Under the pieces are notes generated by a model, which saw nothing but the letters and a program-made list of their open reading frames with translations, was not told the DNA's origin and ran no database searches. This document shows, in pieces, positions 8,215 through 17,757 of a stretch of DNA of 64,000 nt. Made by a program: the position numbers and the translations under genes. This DNA is from Lachnospiraceae bacterium (GTDB taxonomy: Bacteria > Bacillota > Clostridia > Lachnospirales > Lachnospiraceae), in the NCBI GenBank assembly GCA_022793065.1, contig JAAWCE010000046.1, positions 62,001-126,000 of the forward strand. The letters run 5' to 3'. Each line of letters begins with the position of its first letter. Within the stretch, counting starts at the first letter, position 1.

Positions 8215-8997
8215 ATGCAGCTTAAAATGATAATCAGGTGTCGGCGTGTGCGTTGTGGTACGGACATGATGATGGATGAGTCGGAGATCAAGGTTGCAGT
8301 ATGTAATGGAATTGAAAATGATTTTTTTCAAAATAATGTCAGATGGATTTTAGATGCGAATAGAATTCAAGGAGTGCTGAAAGCCTATATGGATGCGGAA
8401 GCTTTGTTGGAAGAAACGCAGAAACAGGACATTATTTTTTATTTGCTCAAATCTTCACCATTAGGTGAGTTATCACGTATAGGTGAGTTAAAGAAGAAGC
8501 ACAATGACAGCAAGATCATTTTTGTTGCTGAAAGTGGAGCGTATATGAAAGATGCTTATAAGGCGCAGCCTTTCAGATATTTGCTTTTATCTGATACCAG
8601 AGAAGAAATACAGGAAGCCATTTTCAGCGCAATAAGAGATATTAGAGAGAAAAAAGGGATTGTGTTGGAAAGCAACAAAAAATTTTATTACATACTGCTG
8701 AAAGATATTTTATACATTGAAGCATTGGGGGATGATATTGGGATTTTTACAACGGAAAGTTATGAATATATTATTAGAATACCACTAAAAAGAATGAATT
8801 ATCTATTGGAAGATGATTTTATCAGGTTCAGCAGACAACAGATTGTGAATGCAAGGCATATTCAAAGTCTGAAAAATGTGGGGGCTATCTTGGATAATGG
8901 TGAAGAGGTTGCTATTTCCGGCAGAGAACGGAAAAATGTAGTGAAACGGTATATGGAATATATTTTTAAAATGGGGGGACATATTAAGTCGAATTAA
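8215..8997 (+). CDS. LytTR-family regulator with degenerate receiver domain
   Basis: A 260-residue protein. Residues ~25-140 have the outline of a CheY-like receiver (IKVAVCN, KIIFVAES, RYLLLSDT), but the normal acidic pair after strand 1 is missing. The expected phospho-acceptor position after DIIF is YLLKSS rather than LDIxM, and the usual K of the KP motif is L. Residues ~155-255 are a LytTR DNA-binding domain (FYYILLKDILYIEA, FIRFSRQQIVNARHIQSL). It is probably a transcription regulator that does not depend on phosphorylation. No histidine kinase is next to it. The ATG at 8215 is preceded by AAAGGGGA. It heads the operon that runs to 15854. Confidence 0.8.
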   Translation: MQLKMIIRCRRVRCGTDMMMDESEIKVAVCNGIENDFFQNNVRWILDANRIQGVLKAYMDAEALLEETQKQDIIFYLLKSSPLGELSRIGELKKKHNDSKIIFVAESGAYMKDAYKAQPFRYLLLSDTREEIQEAIFSAIRDIREKKGIVLESNKKFYYILLKDILYIEALGDDIGIFTTESYEYIIRIPLKRMNYLLEDDFIRFSRQQIVNARHIQSLKNVGAILDNGEEVAISGRERKNVVKRYMEYIFKMGGHIKSN

Positions 8998-9041
8998 AAG
9001 AATTACAACTGAAATCTCGATACTTGAAAGGAGAACAAATC

Positions 9042-11981
9042 ATGTTTGATATGGTATTTGAGAAGTGGGATGAATTTATTGGGGCTTTGTCAAACTGGTT
9101 ACAGACCAGCGTAAAACACCCTTTGTTTTGGGCGGTGGTTCTGTTGGTTACCATTGTATTTTATGCCCTTTACGATTTGCCCCGAAACTCTAAAAAGACA
9201 AGGAAGAGTTTCGTTGGTTTATTTGGTTACGCATTTCGGGTGATGTTGGTATTTATTAACGATATTCTGGCTGCGATTGAGAGTATTACAGGTTTTATTG
9301 ATGTTGTCAGAGTTGTATTAAAAGGGAAGCTGACGGACGGTGTGCAGTTTTTGCTTGGTAATTATGCGGTGATTGCGTTAAGCGTAGCTTCTTTTATAAC
9401 TACTTTTAACGGATTGAATACTATTATGCCCTGGTATGCGGCAGCTATGATTACATTTGGTATTCAGGTGGGTATTTTATCACAATCCAGCAAATTAGCG
9501 CTTTACCTCAGTAAGACAAAGAGGAAAAACATAAAAGCGTATAAGGAAATTGATTATCATTTCAATAAGGAATCCTTAGATCAAGTAGATACTGATGAGA
9601 AGAAAAGAAAGGTGTTCAACAAATCCAAAGTGAAGTATCCATGGCTTGAATCTGACTGGCAAAGTGATGCAGGCCAGAAAACAGAAAAGACATGGTGGAA
9701 AATACTATTATATTCTATTTTGTTGATTTTTTCTATGATTACATCCATTTATTTTTCTTATCTGTATTTTTATAATGAATTTATAAAGCCCAGTCTGTCT
9801 TTGAACAATTATATATATGTGGTTGAAGAGATATCAAAGATTTCGGATAATTATGCAAAAAAGATGAATGAACTGCATAATGTATTGTTGGGAAGACTGG
9901 AGGAGATCAATCGACAGACAAGAAGTATGTTGAATCTGGCAGAGAATCATCAGGTGGATTCTATTATAAGTGATTTGCAGACACGTATTGAAGAGAAGGA
10001 AGGTGAAGTAAGGGAATTACAGGAGCAAAGGTATGCCTTGGTTAGACAGAAGGAAGAACTTGATCAGACGGAAGAACTTGACCAGGCGGAGCAGGAAGGT
10101 GCTTCCGCGGAACTGAGAGAACGGATACGAGATATTGAAGATCAGATAGACAAGAAAGAGGATGAAATTGATGCTTTGGAGAATCAGTTGGAATCTGAAA
10201 GAACTGATCGGAATACGGATATCGGTTATTATGAGAGACAGGATTTAGAGAATGCATTAGAAAATTTAGAGTTATTTTATTCTGACCCCATTGCATATAT
10301 CAATGAAGAAAAAGGCGAAAATCCCATGGAAAGTACAGGAAATGACGAGCAGAGAACAGAGGGGTGGGGTGATAAGATAACTGCGGATTTTGCATTGATA
10401 GTAAATTATAACATGGAACAGACGCAGGATTCCGAGAATGATGGAAGCGCTATTTCAAAGAACAAAAAACATAGGGAATCGAATCAAACAAGAACATATG
10501 ACACAAGTACATATAAAAGCTGGCTTACTATATTTAATAATTATGTAGAGTTATGCCAATATTATGAAGGGCATAAACAAGTAGGTTTTTATTATGATTT
10601 TGCGAATGAATTGTTGAATGTGGACATTGGGTCTATGATTGAATCAGGTGCCGGGATAGAGAAACAGAAAGACACTGACGCTGGGGGGAGCAGGACAAGT
10701 GCGGTAACTGCGGAAGAGAGTCAGAAAGAAATTGATAATTTGTTTAATGGTGCAAGTACAAAATTGGTTCAGAAAATGTTGAATGAGCTAAACAGGATTC
10801 CCATGATATTACAGTGGGAAAATATGAGCGCTGCAGAGAGACAGGCAGTACAGGGACTTTCCAAAACGGAGGCGGAGAAGACTTTATACCGATGGTATCG
10901 CGTCAGTACGGGAACTGTAGAAATGATGGAAATGGCTATATTAGCCACACATTTTAAGTGGTTAAACGTCATAATTCTTTTCCTGGCCATTTTTGTAGAT
11001 ACTTTGGCGGTTATTTTAACTTTGACCAAAGGAATTATGCATTATGAAAACAAACTGCCAAGATATAGGAAATTATTGTATAGAATGTTTATTCACAATA
11101 CATTGACCGATGCGGATAAATGGAGAGTACGTTTATTGCGATGGGCAGGCGGACTGGGATTGGCAGCGGGAATGTTATTATACGCATTTTATTATGTGTC
11201 TGCGGGATATAAAAAAGAGAATGACATTCAGGTAATTTCGTTTATATGTTTTGTGGTGCTGGCATCCTGTGTAAGCCGAATGATTGCTGGTTTGTATGAG
11301 AAAGCGCATGTAAATGAAGCAAATTGGAAACAGGAGGAAGTGTACCAAGGGTTAAAGAGTAGCTGGAATTTTTTGAATCATGTGGAGGGTGATAACTTTC
11401 AGAAGCGAGTGGAAAAAGCCTCAAAAGAAAATGAAGCTTTGGAATTGAAACCGGAAGATGCAAAATTAGTGGTTGAATTATTGTCCAATGAAGACCAGGA
11501 CGAGATATTAAGAGTGTTGAAGCCGGAAGCAAGGCTTTTGTTTCAGCATATTGGGGTGATGAAATTAAGCAGGCGGACTTTGGAGTATTATTATGCGAAT
11601 CAGGGATTTAGCTCGGCAAAAGATTATATTGCAGGCTGGTATGATGATATTGATGTGGCATACATAGAGTATGAGATAGTGAAAAGATATGCTATGGGAT
11701 TTCATTTTTCGGTATTGAAAGGAGAAGGGCTGGTAGAGTATATCAATCATGACGTCAAGACAATCTCTGACACTGCAAGGGAACAGGGAGAAAAAGCTGA
11801 AAAGGATGTTACCGGTGACACTGGTAAGAGTAACACCGGAAGCGGCTTCTATATTTTATCGGAAAAATTGCTTAGAATATTGTTTGAGTTGGTTATGGAG
11901 GTAAGTTCCGGAGCGGAATTTGAAGATGGTGTCTATTTCGCAGATGATTTGGCAGATGCGTATGAAGAAGATGATATGTAA
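9042..11981 (+). CDS. Large membrane protein with long extracytoplasmic coiled coil, unknown function
   Basis: A 979-residue protein that I do not recognise. Hydrophobic segments are visible at ~28-47, ~107-150 (probably two) and ~218-242. Then follows a long hydrophilic region with heptad-like charged helices (~285-390, EKEGEVRELQEQR, RERIRDIEDQID). Further helices are at ~641-660 (LNVIILFLAIFVDTLAVIL), ~701-722 and ~729-752. The last ~220 residues are charged and probably cytoplasmic, ending in an acidic tail (ADAYEEDDM). The predicted shape is a membrane platform with a large loop between two helix groups. The ATG at 9042 has AAAGGAG upstream, 44 bases after the LytTR gene. The next gene, a vWA lipoprotein, could dock on the external loop. 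Confidence 0.8.
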   Translation: MFDMVFEKWDEFIGALSNWLQTSVKHPLFWAVVLLVTIVFYALYDLPRNSKKTRKSFVGLFGYAFRVMLVFINDILAAIESITGFIDVVRVVLKGKLTDGVQFLLGNYAVIALSVASFITTFNGLNTIMPWYAAAMITFGIQVGILSQSSKLALYLSKTKRKNIKAYKEIDYHFNKESLDQVDTDEKKRKVFNKSKVKYPWLESDWQSDAGQKTEKTWWKILLYSILLIFSMITSIYFSYLYFYNEFIKPSLSLNNYIYVVEEISKISDNYAKKMNELHNVLLGRLEEINRQTRSMLNLAENHQVDSIISDLQTRIEEKEGEVRELQEQRYALVRQKEELDQTEELDQAEQEGASAELRERIRDIEDQIDKKEDEIDALENQLESERTDRNTDIGYYERQDLENALENLELFYSDPIAYINEEKGENPMESTGNDEQRTEGWGDKITADFALIVNYNMEQTQDSENDGSAISKNKKHRESNQTRTYDTSTYKSWLTIFNNYVELCQYYEGHKQVGFYYDFANELLNVDIGSMIESGAGIEKQKDTDAGGSRTSAVTAEESQKEIDNLFNGASTKLVQKMLNELNRIPMILQWENMSAAERQAVQGLSKTEAEKTLYRWYRVSTGTVEMMEMAILATHFKWLNVIILFLAIFVDTLAVILTLTKGIMHYENKLPRYRKLLYRMFIHNTLTDADKWRVRLLRWAGGLGLAAGMLLYAFYYVSAGYKKENDIQVISFICFVVLASCVSRMIAGLYEKAHVNEANWKQEEVYQGLKSSWNFLNHVEGDNFQKRVEKASKENEALELKPEDAKLVVELLSNEDQDEILRVLKPEARLLFQHIGVMKLSRRTLEYYYANQGFSSAKDYIAGWYDDIDVAYIEYEIVKRYAMGFHFSVLKGEGLVEYINHDVKTISDTAREQGEKAEKDVTGDTGKSNTGSGFYILSEKLLRILFELVMEVSSGAEFEDGVYFADDLADAYEEDDM

Positions 11982-11994
11982 GGAGAAATGAAAT

Positions 11995-13533
11995 ATGAGG
12001 AACTTAAAACTATGGTTCATGACAATAGAAATTTGTTTGGGCAGTTTATTCATGCTAAGTTCCTGTGCAAAAAGTACAGCCTCAGAAGAAACCATGAATG
12101 AGACTTCGGAGAGTCATTCCGGCGTGTGGGCAACTTCAATGACAGATAGTGAAAAAACTGATGATTTGTTTCAGGTGGAAAAAGTACGGTTGGATACGGA
12201 AGACGGCAGTATTCAATATGAAATTGCCCAAATGCCCTTGTTGGTTGCCATAGATAATAGTGGTTCTATGGCACCCACGGAAACGGTCATTCAGGAGGCC
12301 ATGAAGGTCATTCAGGAATTGCTTGTAATAGAAGATACGGTTTTTTCTTCTGCAGAATATTTGCTGTTTAATGGAGCGGAAGATAGATTGCTGTCAGTAA
12401 ATGAGATATCTGCTATAGAATACAGAGGTGAGACATCCGTTTGCCGCAGCTTCTCTGAAATAAATGATTGGATAGAGAAACAGCTTGAAATAGACGGGGA
12501 AGCGGAAAACGCCATGGGAATGATTATTTTTTCCGATTTGTTTTCGTCCAGAACAACAGACAATTTGAGATATGATGAACAAAGTGCGCAGGAAGAACAA
12601 GGGGCTATTGACGAAATGGTCGGCAGGTGGTATGAATTGGTAAAAAAGGGAGTATTAAATGTTTGCTTGATTACATGGGAAAGCATGACGGAAGGTGAAA
12701 ACAGAGACATGACCATTGATAACGATAACATGACTGAGTTTGGGAAAGGGTTTCAGGTTGTGGCAGAGGATTTCCAGAAGTATCAGTTGGATTTTGAACA
12801 TATAGAGCCGGAAGACAGAAACTTAAATTTGCAGCAGGAATCGGAACTATTGGGTCAGTGTCTTGAGAAGGTAATCAGAGTTGTAACCGGATTGGATGAA
12901 CTGAAATGGAAAGACCGGGGAGAGATTACAAAGGGTGATGATGGCTTGAGGTTTAAAATCGAAGATAGTCTTCAGGTATTTGTTCGTATAGATTTGGCGG
13001 CAAAGAAAGGATTTGAAAATCTGGTCGGAGAAGATGTTTCCTTTCAAATATCAGATGCAGAATCAAAAGAAGAATATCCTGTCTCATGCTTGCATAGCGG
13101 AGCGGTAACGAATATATATCTGATTGAAAATGTAAAAGAAGGCAAAGTGTATGTAGAGCCGCAAATGAATATGGAATATCTGGATTGTACCATATATTCC
13201 CTTTCCATTCCTCAAATTGAAATTTCTGCAAAAATGTCCTCAAATGTCAAAAAGCCTCTTTCCACTGGAGATGTGGTTGATATTATATTGAAGTCGGATT
13301 GCGGGCAAAGAGATATTCGATGGAAGAGCATGGGGCAGCCATTAACAATCAGAATAGAAATAGTTGATAAAGAATCGAAAGAAAAAGTATATGATAAATT
13401 GTTTGAGGCAGCTTTGAATGAAAAGTTTTCTGTAGTACCGAAACAAAAAGGTGACTTTAAACTCAGTGTTTATTTTGTGAACCCAGAGGGAACAGAGAAG
13501 TACATAGGAGGGGCAACACTTAATATAAAATGA
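11995..13533 (+). CDS. vWA-domain lipoprotein
   Basis: A 512-residue exported protein. The N terminus is a lipoprotein signal: MRNLKLW, a hydrophobic stretch and the lipobox LSSC with the lipidated Cys at 24, followed by a Ser/Thr/Glu-rich linker. A vWA domain spans ~75-300 with MIDAS motifs VAIDNSGSM, a Thr in RGETSVC and IFSDLFSS, all intact. The C-terminal ~200 residues look like beta-rich domains (IRIEIVDKESKEKV). It therefore sits on the outer face of the membrane and may bind a partner through a metal ion. It starts 13 bases after the membrane protein gene with AAGGAG upstream, and ends with an ATGA junction. Confidence 0.85.
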   Translation: MRNLKLWFMTIEICLGSLFMLSSCAKSTASEETMNETSESHSGVWATSMTDSEKTDDLFQVEKVRLDTEDGSIQYEIAQMPLLVAIDNSGSMAPTETVIQEAMKVIQELLVIEDTVFSSAEYLLFNGAEDRLLSVNEISAIEYRGETSVCRSFSEINDWIEKQLEIDGEAENAMGMIIFSDLFSSRTTDNLRYDEQSAQEEQGAIDEMVGRWYELVKKGVLNVCLITWESMTEGENRDMTIDNDNMTEFGKGFQVVAEDFQKYQLDFEHIEPEDRNLNLQQESELLGQCLEKVIRVVTGLDELKWKDRGEITKGDDGLRFKIEDSLQVFVRIDLAAKKGFENLVGEDVSFQISDAESKEEYPVSCLHSGAVTNIYLIENVKEGKVYVEPQMNMEYLDCTIYSLSIPQIEISAKMSSNVKKPLSTGDVVDIILKSDCGQRDIRWKSMGQPLTIRIEIVDKESKEKVYDKLFEAALNEKFSVVPKQKGDFKLSVYFVNPEGTEKYIGGATLNIK

Positions 13534-13556
13534 GCACAAAAGAAAAGGGGGAATTC

Positions 13557-15227
13557 ATGAATAAGAAAAAGTGGAAAAACGGAATTACAGTGTTTGGTAT
13601 TTTTCTTTTTGGCGCAATGATCAGTAACTTTGTATTCAGGGAAGTATTCCTTTTTATTTGGCTGCTTATGGGAATAGCAGTGTCTATCTCGTATATATCA
13701 AAAGCGCGTGGTGTTGCCGCGCATTATGGCATATTTTTTGATTTGGTATTATTGTTTGCAGTGATATTATTGGTATCGGATAATATGGTTATTTTACAAA
13801 TCTTAATATTGATTATATTGTTTTTGGGAATGGCTGCATTGTATAGGACGTGTTATCAGGAAAAATTAAATTTCTCTGTTTTAAAGAATACACTGAACAA
13901 TGTGAAACATTTAATGTTTATAAATTTGTCAGAATACTTTATACCTTTGGAAAAAAGCAGAGATGAAAAAGAGACGAAGATGGTGAAGCAGATTGGGGTG
14001 GTACTGGCAGCGCTGATTGCAGTTGTATTTACAGGATTGGGCAGATTTGCAGACGCCAATATAGCCAATATATTAAAAATTGTATGGGAATTTGTGGCCC
14101 AAAATATAATATATATAGCACTTAGTATTGTGGGAGGAATGAGCATTGCAGTCTTTCTGTATGGATACATATCAGGACTGTTGGACGATCGGTTGGGAGA
14201 CAGAAGCAGTACAGTATCCGTGCCGGATTCGGATGAGAAGGAGGAGGTGAATCAACAGGTACAAATCTATCATAATCCCATATGTGGGAAAGTGGTATTA
14301 AACGCTGTATTGTTATGGAATTGTTTTATTTTGTTGGTGAATATTATATTCTATTGGAATCCTGTGGGAATTGGTTTTACGAATGTAGAACATAACTATT
14401 TTAGCGATGGATTACTTCTTTTTTTGATAATACTGATATTAGATTGTTGTATTTTTGCATGGGTAAGTTATATGCTGGCATATGGCAAAAATATGATAGC
14501 AGCAAAAGGGAGCAATCCGACAGTATTTAATGATGAATTGTTAAGAGTGTGCAAGCGAAAATTGACAATAGTGGTTTTGACAGCTTTTGGAATTTGGATT
14601 TTTGCTATTGCAAGATATGTCAATCTACTTTATGATAATGGCATTAATGGAAGTAACAGACAGTGGATGTTTTGGCTGCTGGCAATTGGAATTGCATTGG
14701 GCTATTTTATGATGTGTGGATTGGCTGCCAATGAACATCATTTCAGAAAAAAATTTGCCATTGTGTCAGTGGGAATTATGATTTCAGCAGCTTTTTTCTG
14801 GTGTCAAATGATGTTTCCTTTGTACAATTTATTGTTGTTTGAGCATAAAATGAACAATAATTGTCTTGCTTTCGGGCCTGTGGAAATGTCAGGCAGCGAT
14901 ATCATCATATTAAGACAAGATATTGATATTTTGTTTATGGAAGAAGCAGGGCTATATGCGGTGCCGTCATTGTTGAAGCTGCTGGAATATAATTATAACT
15001 ATGAGGGAACGGATGAAAGCGTGTCAAAGGCAGCATTGAAAAGCATAGAAAATATCTTTTGTGATGAATTTTATGAAGACAGAGAAGTGATTCAGCAGGC
15101 TGAGGAAATTGAAAAATTGGATGTGATTACCGCATATATGCAAGATAACCCAGGATACCTCTTTGGCATTAGAAGGGTTTGTCGGCAGTCTGTTTTGAAA
15201 TATATAGGAAAGCATAATAATTTGTAG
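13557..15227 (+). CDS. Polytopic membrane protein, unknown function
   Basis: A 556-residue protein with about ten hydrophobic helices, for example ITVFGIFLFGAMI at the start, VLLFAVILL near 70, LILIILFLGMAAL near 90 and LLLFLIILILDCCIFAW near 295. The last ~100 residues form a soluble tail with two-helix repeats (LYAVPSLLKLLE). The general outline recalls DUF4153/DUF4173 membrane proteins, but I could not confirm this. The ATG at 13557 is preferred because AAAAGGGGG lies upstream. An in-frame ATG at 13530 overlaps the previous stop as ATGA but has a poor ribosome binding site, so a nine-residue longer form is possible. Confidence 0.75.
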   Translation: MNKKKWKNGITVFGIFLFGAMISNFVFREVFLFIWLLMGIAVSISYISKARGVAAHYGIFFDLVLLFAVILLVSDNMVILQILILIILFLGMAALYRTCYQEKLNFSVLKNTLNNVKHLMFINLSEYFIPLEKSRDEKETKMVKQIGVVLAALIAVVFTGLGRFADANIANILKIVWEFVAQNIIYIALSIVGGMSIAVFLYGYISGLLDDRLGDRSSTVSVPDSDEKEEVNQQVQIYHNPICGKVVLNAVLLWNCFILLVNIIFYWNPVGIGFTNVEHNYFSDGLLLFLIILILDCCIFAWVSYMLAYGKNMIAAKGSNPTVFNDELLRVCKRKLTIVVLTAFGIWIFAIARYVNLLYDNGINGSNRQWMFWLLAIGIALGYFMMCGLAANEHHFRKKFAIVSVGIMISAAFFWCQMMFPLYNLLLFEHKMNNNCLAFGPVEMSGSDIIILRQDIDILFMEEAGLYAVPSLLKLLEYNYNYEGTDESVSKAALKSIENIFCDEFYEDREVIQQAEEIEKLDVITAYMQDNPGYLFGIRRVCRQSVLKYIGKHNNL

Positions 15228-15251
15228 TATTGAAGAAAGGAGTGAGATGGC

Positions 15252-15854
15252 ATGAGGCGTTTGGATGAGGAAATGCAGTTGAATGCTTTTTTGTTTCGGG
15301 ATGTTGAAGGTAAGGTCACAGGGGGATTAGGCGAAGGAGAAAGAAAAGCCGTTGAAGAGAAAAGCGGAAGTGATGACAACATAGAAGATGAGAGAAAAAA
15401 GGCGGAAGACGGAAAAAAGAAATATATATTACAGAGAGCCCAGAACATGGTGTATCAATACAAAAAAAAGGAAGAACATTGGTATATCATCAGGAATATG
15501 GCTTTCCTCTGTCTTATTATAATGGCGGTGTATGCGCTGTTTGCGGCGGGCAGTGTGTTGTATTCATTTGCGCAGTATGAGGATTATAATGTAGAAATGA
15601 ATCTTCCGTTATTTATTACTTTGGGAGTGTATGTTTGTTGTGTACCTATATCTATATCTGTTTTTAGAGTGTCTTCAATAAGACGAAAGAAGATAGATGA
15701 AATTGTAAATAAAATTTATAATATGACAGTAGCATATCAAATGAATGCGGGTGAATATAATCATGAAGATAGTCAGAAAAACTTGCAGAAGTTTGTAGAT
15801 GCGCTGCAGCGTTGTGTGGACGAAGATGGAAAAGGGAATAAGAAAACGGGTTGA
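15252..15854 (+). CDS. Small two-helix membrane protein, last gene of the vWA-lipoprotein operon
   Basis: A 200-residue protein that I do not recognise. A charged, Lys/Glu-rich N-terminal part (to ~75) is followed by two hydrophobic segments (MAFLCLIIMAVYALFAAG and LPLFITLGVYVCCVPISI) and a helical C-terminal tail. Both ends are probably cytoplasmic. AAAGGAG precedes the ATG at 15252, 24 bases after the polytopic protein gene. A gap of 354 bases without a gene follows, so this ends the operon. Confidence 0.75.
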   Translation: MRRLDEEMQLNAFLFRDVEGKVTGGLGEGERKAVEEKSGSDDNIEDERKKAEDGKKKYILQRAQNMVYQYKKKEEHWYIIRNMAFLCLIIMAVYALFAAGSVLYSFAQYEDYNVEMNLPLFITLGVYVCCVPISISVFRVSSIRRKKIDEIVNKIYNMTVAYQMNAGEYNHEDSQKNLQKFVDALQRCVDEDGKGNKKTG

Positions 15855-16208
15855 AAAGAAATATAAGATGTGAAAGAAAATGTAAATTTATATTGAATAT
15901 AATTAGAAGCTATGTTAAACTGCTACAATGTGTATATATTTATTTATAATGTAAATCTATACATTGCAGATTAAGGAATTATTTTTATAATGATAATAAT
16001 TATGGGACAGCATATAAGGAATTTAAAAAGAGGTAGCTTAAGTTGATAGCTATCTCTAAATGATTGGCTTAGATAGGTCGATAATTAAGTATATATATCT
16101 TATTATATAAATTATTCTGTGCTTTTAGTAAGGGAATAATACTCTTATACATTTACATTCCAGCAGTTAGCAGGATAAAAGGAAAAAAGAGATAGGAAGT
16201 TTACATAG
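15855..16208. other. AT-rich intergenic region before the polyol cassette
   Basis: This region of 354 bases has no supportable gene. The only clear structure is the hairpin at 16029-16057. Several TATAAT-like strings occur in the AT-rich sequence, but none has a matching -35. Confidence 0.6.
16029..16057. other. Hairpin in intergenic region
   Basis: AGAGGTAGCT (16029-16038) pairs with AGCTATCTCT (16048-16057), with one G-U pair and a nine-base loop. A run of five A lies before the left arm, so it would have a terminator shape only on the minus strand, where no gene is seen. Confidence 0.45.
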
Positions 16209-17741
16209 ATGAGTAATGTTTTGATTATTAATATGGGATTGAAAAGTATCCGCTGTATTATATTTGACCAAAACGGGCGAAAATTAGGCGCCGCTGCATT
16301 GGCTATAAATACGGCAATTAATGATAAGCAAGTAGAACAGGAACCCAGCGAATGGAGTGAAAAAGCCAAAGCTGTTATGGAAAAGGCTTTTGTAGAAGCA
16401 GGAAAAATAAGAATAGATTATATTACTGTGACAACTTCAGCATCCAGTTTGGTCTGTGTGGGATCTGACGGTGTACCTCTTGGACGAGCGATTATGGTTT
16501 CGGATAAACGCGCCGCAGAAGAGGCGCAGATGATAGCGCAATTACCGGAGTTTGTAAAAGTGCAGGAAGCGACGGGATTAAATATTTCCGCCAGTTTAAT
16601 GTTGCCTAAAATTCTTTGGATGAAAAGAAATCAGCCTGAAATTTTTTATAAAACAGCTTTCTTTTTGACGCCCAATGACTATTTAATTCACTATATCAGC
16701 GATGTAGTTGTTACAGATTATTTGAATGCTGTAAAGTACCATTATGATATTCATACACAGCAATATCCGGACGAACTGCTCAAGAAATTGCAAATTCCTT
16801 CCAGTAAAATGCCGGATGTGGTTAATGTAGGAGAGAAAGTAGGAAAAATTCGACCTCAATTGGCAGAAGAGACAGGGATTAACGGGGATGCGCAGATCGT
16901 TATTACTTCCTATGATGCAATTTGTTCCTTTATCGGAAGCGGAGTATCTGAAGAAGGGGAAGCCAGCGATGTATCGGGAACGGTAACGGTATTTCGTGCG
17001 TTTACCAAAAAAAATAATATAAAAAGTACTGATAAAATATATGGGTTACCATTTTATTTGGGAGGCAATCAAATCGTTGGAGGTTCCAATAACCTTGGAG
17101 GCGGTTTGATTGAATGGGTGAAGCAATGTTATTACCAAAAAGAGGAATATCCATATGAAATCATGGAAAAAGATGCGGCAGAATCTGAACTTGGGGCGAG
17201 AGGTCTGATTTTTCTGCCGTATCTGTTAGGGGAGAGAACTCCGTTATGGGATGATAATGCAAGAGGCGTGTTTTTTGGATTGGAGCGTATGCACACTCGT
17301 AAAGATATGACGCGGGCAGTGTTTGAAAGCACCGGTTTTATAGATTTAGATATTATTGGAGCCATACGGGAAGCTGGAGTTGATGTACAATCTGTACGGT
17401 TATCTGGAGGACTGGCCAGAGTCAATTTGATCTCTCAGATAAAGGCGGATATTTTGGGCCGGGATGTGTGTGTTTTGTCTGAATTTGAAACAACGGCGTC
17501 GGGGGCGGCTATGATGGTTTGTATGGGACAGGGTATATATCCTACTTTGAAAGAAGCGGCGGATCAATTTGCTGAAATTCGTATGATTGTTAAACCAAAT
17601 ATGGAAAACCATAAGAAGTATGCTTATATGTATGAATTGTATCATAGTACTTATGATGCTTTAAAGGAATTATTTGTGAGCAGGAAGGAAACTTTGGGAA
17701 AATTGCGAAGTGACAGAAAAATCCAGATAGAGAATTTATAA
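16209..17741 (+). CDS. FGGY-family carbohydrate kinase
   Basis: A 510-residue sugar kinase of the xylulokinase/ribulokinase type, which phosphorylates a sugar or polyol with ATP. Visible motifs are the N-terminal ATPase lobe (LIINMGLKSIRCIIFDQ), SDKRAAEEAQ and YDAICSFIGSG with a catalytic-type Asp. The C-terminal FGGY signature region follows (GLIFLPYLLGERTPLWD, and LSGGLARVNLISQIKADILG with the adenosine-binding Gly pair). The substrate cannot be read from sequence. Context is informative: the next genes are an alcohol dehydrogenase, a nucleotidyltransferase and a CDP-glycerol-type transferase, so the product is probably a phosphorylated ketose or polyol destined for a cell-surface polymer. 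Confidence 0.88.
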   Translation: MSNVLIINMGLKSIRCIIFDQNGRKLGAAALAINTAINDKQVEQEPSEWSEKAKAVMEKAFVEAGKIRIDYITVTTSASSLVCVGSDGVPLGRAIMVSDKRAAEEAQMIAQLPEFVKVQEATGLNISASLMLPKILWMKRNQPEIFYKTAFFLTPNDYLIHYISDVVVTDYLNAVKYHYDIHTQQYPDELLKKLQIPSSKMPDVVNVGEKVGKIRPQLAEETGINGDAQIVITSYDAICSFIGSGVSEEGEASDVSGTVTVFRAFTKKNNIKSTDKIYGLPFYLGGNQIVGGSNNLGGGLIEWVKQCYYQKEEYPYEIMEKDAAESELGARGLIFLPYLLGERTPLWDDNARGVFFGLERMHTRKDMTRAVFESTGFIDLDIIGAIREAGVDVQSVRLSGGLARVNLISQIKADILGRDVCVLSEFETTASGAAMMVCMGQGIYPTLKEAADQFAEIRMIVKPNMENHKKYAYMYELYHSTYDALKELFVSRKETLGKLRSDRKIQIENL

Positions 17742-17757
17742 ACTGGGGTATAAAAAA

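Noticed and set aside
16039..16057. Minus-strand terminator at 16029-16057
   Set aside because: There is no - strand gene that it could end; recorded only as a hairpin.
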